From Tamarix chinensis (Eukaryota; Streptophyta; Magnoliopsida; Caryophyllales; Tamaricaceae): a stretch of DNA of 64,000 bases. Within the stretch, counting starts at the first letter, position 1. Every line of letters begins with the position of its first letter. The notes under the pieces were generated by a model. It searched no databases, was not told where the DNA came from, and saw only the letters and a program-made list of their open reading frames with translations. The translations under genes and the position numbers were made by a program. Shown here piece by piece: positions 58,800 through 64,000 of the stretch. The stretch is taken from NCBI GenBank assembly GCA_030549775.1, contig CM060175.1:15077955-15141954 (forward strand), given 5' to 3'.

Positions 58800-60560
58800 G
58801 TAGATATATGCAACTAGGCTATCTAGAAAATATATAGACGTTGTTCAGGGCTTTCCTAATATACTCATTCAATATTCGAAATATCCTTTGTGGATAATTT
58901 ATCCATTTGTGGATTGTGGAACTATAATAAGGAGAAGGGTAAATGAGATATGAGATTATCTCATTATTCTTGGAATTGATAAAGTTATACTAGGTGGATA
59001 TGGTATGAAGAACTAATTCTTAATGAACTTAGTGTTGGTGACTATGATAATGTTAAAATTGCCAATAACTTTACTTACATGGAAGACTTGACAAATAATA
59101 TTGAAGAGCATACTAGAGATCATCCTAAAATGTTTGAAACGTTGGTAAATGATTAGGATATGCCTTTGTGAAATAGTTGTACTAAATTTATAAAATTAAA
59201 AGCTATAATATGATTGTACAACTTAAGGGTGGGTAATGGATGGAGTGATAACAACTTCACTTCTCTTATTGAGGTCTTGAAAGATATATTTTCATAGGAC
59301 AATGTGAATCCTCCCTACAATTATAAGGCTAAGAAGATTCTATGCTATAAACATTTTAATTTTGAAAAGGTTCAAGCGTGTCTTAATGATATCATTTTGT
59401 ATCGTATAATATATGCATCGTTAGATAGTTTTTCTCATTATCAAATATCATGATAAAAGAGGGTGAATGTTCCTAACAAGGTGTTGTGGTAATTTTCAAT
59501 TATACCATGATTTTGACACAATTTTCATGATGAGGAAAATGTGGAGAACCTTATATGGTATGTGAAAGAAAGGATTTTTAATGACAAGCTTAAATAACTA
59601 CTAGATTCTCCTTAGTGGAAGATGATTAATTATTTATACCTTGATTTTAGTGGTGAAGATAGAAAATTGTGAATTACACGCAATTCATAAAAGATGAACC
59701 TTTTTTATGGCAACACCAACTATAGTTTATATCCTATTATCTTCCTCATCATTATGCATGAAACCAAAGTAGGTGATGATGTTATCCATACTTATATTGG
59801 GTTCAAATTACACGATAATGATATCGATGTTTATTTGGCTCCCTTTTTTCTGAAGATTTGAAGTATATGTGGGATCTTAGAGTTGAAGTAGTTGATGCAT
59901 GAAGCTAAGAATCTTTTAACTTAAGAATGATACTATTTTATACCATAAATAATTTCCTAGCATGGTAATATTTCCAATTATAGTGTACATAAAGACTATG
60001 CATACCCTATTAGTGTAGATAACACAAACTTTCTTGAGCTACTGAAGAGTATGAAAACCACATATCTTGGACATCATAGATTCTTGTCCAATAATAATCA
60101 TCACCATTGATAAAAGAAGGTTTTTAATGGAAAATTTTAAGAAGAAAGAGTCCTATATATACTCCCATGATGACAAATGCTTGAAAAATTAAGATAATTG
60201 AATGTTCAATTTGGGAATAAATAACAAAGTAGCCCCTTGAAGCAAGTGGAAGAAGATATCAATCTTCTTTGACCTTCCATATTAGAAGGACGTATACGTA
60301 TAACATTATCTTGATGTAATGCATATTGAGAATAATGTATTTGATTATCTATTTGATATACTTTTAAATGTGCTAAAGAAGATAAATGATGGAATCAATG
60401 CTTGGCTATACTTGGTTGATATAGGTATAAGAACATAATTACATCATTAGAAGTTGGAAAATATAACCTTTTTACTTCTTACATGTTATACTCCTTCCCC
60501 AAATTAGCTTGCATAGAGTAAAGGTCTTTTTGGTTGAAAAATAGGTGTGCCAATTTCTTT
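58800..60560 (+). pseudogene. CACTA TNP2-type transposase fragment
   Basis: Parallel to the first copy but without the 1-kb insertion. The N-terminal region (RLSRKYI- and YPFVDCG-like) starts near 58810. MEDLTNNIEEHTRDHPKMFETLVND is at about 59080-59150. NGWSDNNFTSLIEVLKDIF is near 59235-59290. 60300-60500 holds ITLS..MHIE.. and PKKINDG-like text. Stops and shifts throughout; the C-terminal DUF4216/4218 part is not seen. Confidence 0.65.
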
Positions 60561-60829
60561 ATTATTTAAAACAATAGATTTATGGAAGCAAAAATAAAAA
60601 TATGGTTGGTAATGCCACTATTAACATAATTCTAGTCACCATACCATTCTCATGCCAAGGGAATTACCAAAGCATATAATGAGGAGAGAGTTTATAAAGA
60701 ATACAAATACATAAAAGTAAAAGCTAAAATAGTGAACTTCATCGAAGCTAAAAAAAATAGATACATATTAGCCATATATCAACATGGATCGATTATTGGG
60801 GGGATGGTGCAACTAGAGAAATGATGGAA

Positions 60830-62190
60830 GATGTGGACAATGTGCCCCATTCCTTAATCTTAGTTCCTTTAGAGTCGGTAGTCTTAACAGTAACACAAAA
60901 TTTAATTGGCCTTAGCAAGGGACCCATTAATGATTGAATCTTGGAGGAGGAATGGTATCACCTTGATAAAAAACCGTAGGAATGGTATTACCCAAATCAG
61001 TGTGTTCTTATGTCATTTCGATGATGTAGTGCTAAGTTAGGTTGAAAGATTAAGTGTATGGCTCACATCTCAGTCCCCAATATGACCTAACATATCTCTA
61101 TGTCAATTAACATGTTGACTACTTTGACAAGTAGATAATGGACACTATCAAGTGTCACATGTCCTAGAGCTATAGGTAGAGGAGGTGCACTGGAGGTGTA
61201 GGGTGTTGTAATGGGAGTGGAGGCTATTGTAGTGGATGTGATTAAATGCCAGTTGGAGAAAAAGAATCATTAGAGGGGGTGGTAGGTCATCTCTATCAGT
61301 TAGAGGAGGCTTTAGTACAAATGAAGCAGCGATATGGTTGTTACATAGGAGTGAGACACAGGCCTTAGGAGCAAGCTTGAGGGTCTATTTGTCAATGCTC
61401 ATCTGATACCCCATCCTCCAAAAAGTGATAACATACAAAATGTCTAGCCCATTCTGTAGGCGAAGTGGGGTGGGGCCAAAATATCGTGAATCTTAACTCC
61501 AAAATCGTGGAGAATCCTTGTGATTAGTTAGACATAGCTAAGAGCAACATGACTATGGCTATCCATATGGAACATGTGGTAGAAGATGTCAATACCAAAG
61601 TGTATAGTGGTAGAGGATACTCATACTAATCTTTAAGGTTATGTCTACCCATGAGCCAACCCATGAGAAAATAATGGGGTAGAACAAATAATGACATACC
61701 CTCTTAAAGGGTGGTAAATGATAAGAGCTTATTGTGCTACCATGTATGAAGTGGCAATAATGCATGATAGAGAGAATAGATTCTAGAGTTTGAGTGTGCA
61801 TTCACTCAGCGTATGTCATACAATGGAAATATCATGCTCAATCTTTAATATTCTGGAAAATTGAGCCTTGTTTACCACTATATGGGTTCCTTACACTTGA
61901 GTGGTGATGGTGGATCCTAGAAGAGGTGAACCTAGTTATAGTAAATTTGATTGCGAAGAGTGAAGAGATGGAGAAGATAGAGATTAGAAAGATACTAGAT
62001 AAAAAGAATTTTAAACTGCTCAATACATGACATAGGGTTAATGCACTTCCATTGGAGTAATTTCCTCCTATAGAAGGATTTGACATAGTGCTACTAGTCT
62101 TCCATGGTATGAATGAAATACCTAGAGTATGGTCCTTACAAATCAAGTGGAGGAGTGAATGGGTATCCTTGTGGATAAGGAAGGAATAGT
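60830..62190 (-). pseudogene. Decayed retroelement/plant-transposon ORF
   Basis: Minus-strand frames include a 121-codon piece (62203-61838) and pieces down to about 61000. Phrases such as LITRILHDFGVKIHD and FWRMGYQM resemble the transposon-associated ORFs found in Athila and plant-mobile-domain elements (LITRIL..FGV). Frames change often and stops are common. Identity beyond a transposon ORF is unsure. Confidence 0.4.
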
Positions 62191-64000
62191 TGTAATACCC
62201 CATTTTTAGGAATCCTAATTAAAACAAATACTTATGTGTGATTAGTTATAATTATTATTTTAGGAGATTTAGTATTAAATGTGTTATTACTACTACTACT
62301 GCGACGACGACGACGATGATTTAAATATAACAAAAATCAGGTTAAAAAGTTGATAGAATTCAAACTATTAATTTTAATCCTAGTTTATACCTATAAATCT
62401 TATCCTAATTATTTTATTAATAACCGTTGACCCGTAACCTAAAATAAATCCCTAAAATTTATTTTTTATTATTTTATCTTTTTCCATTTTACCAAACCTA
62501 TCTCAATCCCGATTATTTTTTTCAAATTATTTTTCTACCCGATATCCTAATCTATCCAAACTAAATCTAAAATAAAAATATAAAATATATTCCCCTCTCT
62601 CTCCCTCTGCCATTTAGAGTCCCTTCCCCCTAAACAATCTACCTAACTCCCTCATTTTCTTAATTTACTCAACCATCACCTCTCAGCATCTTTTGCAATT
62701 CATACATATACTTGCTATAATCAAGCATGCCACACCCAAACAACCTTTAACCGCTGTTCCTTTTCGACTAACCATTTCCAGAGCAAAGCCGAGCACCTGC
62801 ACTATACACATACACACATATACAGCTCGTATCAGCCCTCCACTTCTCTTCCCACTCCCCTCTCTCTTTTCTTCACTCGATTTTCCTTACCAAAAAATCG
62901 CTATGTAGCCACCCAATAGCGCACAACCCTAACTCTCGCAACCCCCATTAACACTCCCTAACCACCTCGTATCACCCAGCAGTACCTCACCACTAACCAT
63001 CGCCCCACACACCAACTCCACCACTATTCCCCTGCACTTCTTGATTGCTAAGCAGCCTGCACTACCCAACTCCCCCCTCTGTTTGTTTGCCTTCCCAACT
63101 CCCCTAACACTTTTGTGCGGCCTTTGCACCATCACACAACACCACCACTCCCTCACCAAACCAACTCCACCACCAAACCTAGCCCACCATTCTCCTCCTC
63201 CATTTTTCTGATAGCCTCTGCACCATCATCCATTACAGCCACCTCCAACCATTGCCCTTCCCCTATCGCAGCCCGTCATCGACTAGTAGCACCACCTCAA
63301 AACTTGAACACATCACCACCGACCGACCTCCTTCCTAAAGCGGGTGAGCTTTCCCCATCACCTCCACCACTTCGCATCCCCTGCACTTCCAGATCCAACC
63401 GGTCGACTAGCCTCCATCCATCCGGTCGAGCCGCCCAGCAGCCCCCACCACTATCGCTCAACCCAACCATTACCACCAGCTCCACCGACCACCATCTCTA
63501 CCTCTCTCTCCTTCCCCCTACCTCGCTCGGCCAACACTTTCACCTAGCTAGCAGCCCAAGCCCTCTTTCTTTTGTGCATGACTCACGCTGCATGCAAGTG
63601 AGTTTTGTGGTATTTTAAGAAATTTGTTACTAATATTAAATGTAAGCGTATTTTGATAATTTCAAAAAAATAAATATTTTTATATTATAATTAATATTTT
63701 ATCTAATAGATATTAATTTGGTATTTCTGGTATTATTTTTAGGTACAAAAGTTGATTAACAAAACCTAATAATTTTAAGTGTATACTACTAATTTTACGT
63801 TTTTGTTGGAATTCGGGTAACCATTATACTCTAATAAAATGATAAATATTGCATGATAGTACATTAGTATTTTTGGTGTATGAAATATGTTCAGCATGAT
63901 TTATTTCTATATAATTATGTGTTAATTATTATTATTATTATAAAAACTGATAAAACAAGCATGTTATCTGATGTAAATTATTTTGAGTATGAAAGTATGA
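62191..64000 (+). repeat. Start of a gypsy-type LTR running off the window
   Basis: TGTAATACCCCATTTT is the usual beginning of chromovirus-like LTRs (TGTAACACCCC). It is preceded by ATAGT. The following C-rich, CCCT-rich sequence (62590-63560) with Pro/Ser-rich frames is typical of long gypsy LTRs. No second LTR or internal domain lies within the window, so this remains tentative. Confidence 0.5.

Larger units (their letters stand above)
57821..60560 (+). mobile_element. Second decayed CACTA transposase-bearing remnant
   Basis: 57821-58100 has repeated GCATACCTTTA and GTATAC words that could be CACTA subterminal repeats, followed by a (GA)28 run (58199-58254). From about 58800, decayed plus-strand coding matches the CACTA transposase at 38.1-41.5 kb in the same order (MEDLTNNIEEHTRDH, NGWSDNNFTSL, GKYNLFTSYMLYSFPKL). 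No clear CACTA termini were found. Confidence 0.6.

Noticed and set aside
63115..63618. 167-codon plus-strand Pro/Ser-rich open frame
   Set aside because: Low-complexity C-rich DNA inside a likely gypsy LTR; no domain, and overlapping frames on both strands are equally open.

Overview
The window is plant nuclear DNA. It is AT-rich, the genes carry GT-AG introns, and the genes and transposon families are plant-type (R2R3-MYB, plant SurE-like protein, Athila, Copia, hAT, CACTA, Stowaway). The species cannot be fixed from the sequence; a flowering plant is certain and a eudicot is only a guess. Three host genes look intact. Nearly everything else recognisable is nested, decayed transposable elements, so this is a repeat-rich region with small gene islands.

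Layout. 1-9.8 kb: a minus-strand Athila-type Ty3/gypsy element (3' LTR part, ATHILA-type ORF, integrase, RNase H, RT, protease, 5' LTR remnant), pierced by a hAT-type element (3178-3847) and a short element with a 10-bp target duplication (8388-8731). 9.8-11.4 kb: 3' end of an L1-like LINE, plus strand. 11.95-15.46 kb: a ten-exon SurE-family gene (+) with a hAT-type element in intron 4. 16.79-18.04 kb: a five-exon NOPCHAP1-like gene (-), convergent with the SurE gene. 19.71-24.15 kb: a 4.4-kb hAT element with a broken transposase. 25.7-26.2 kb: a fragment like plant-mobile-domain/Ulp1-associated proteins. 27.23-32.83 kb: a complete but dead Copia element (-) with two LTRs. 33.7-34.5 kb: a Stowaway-like MITE and a short tRNA-related retroposon. 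37.3-46.9 kb: a decayed CACTA element whose transposase is split by a second, nested CACTA element (41569-45774), a hAT MITE and an unclassified insertion. 49.05-50.93 kb: an R2R3-MYB gene (-) closest to MYB26. 51.39-55.27 kb: an internally deleted Copia element just upstream of that MYB. 58.8-60.5 kb: another decayed CACTA transposase. 60.8-62.2 kb: a decayed retroelement ORF (-). 62.19 kb to the end: the beginning of a gypsy-type LTR that runs off the window.

The host genes do not form a pathway: one is a putative SurE-type phosphatase, one a box C/D snoRNP assembly chaperone, one an anther/secondary-wall regulator. I found no CRISPR, operon or other new system. The most informative signals are structural: target-site duplications that resolve the nesting, a Copia family with non-canonical TA..CA LTR ends and tandem repeats in its LTRs, an LTR pair sharing exactly 23 ATT repeats, and a SurE homologue whose metal-site Asp pair reads Gly-Glu. 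Exon coordinates and element borders were derived by hand from splice signals, termini and duplications.
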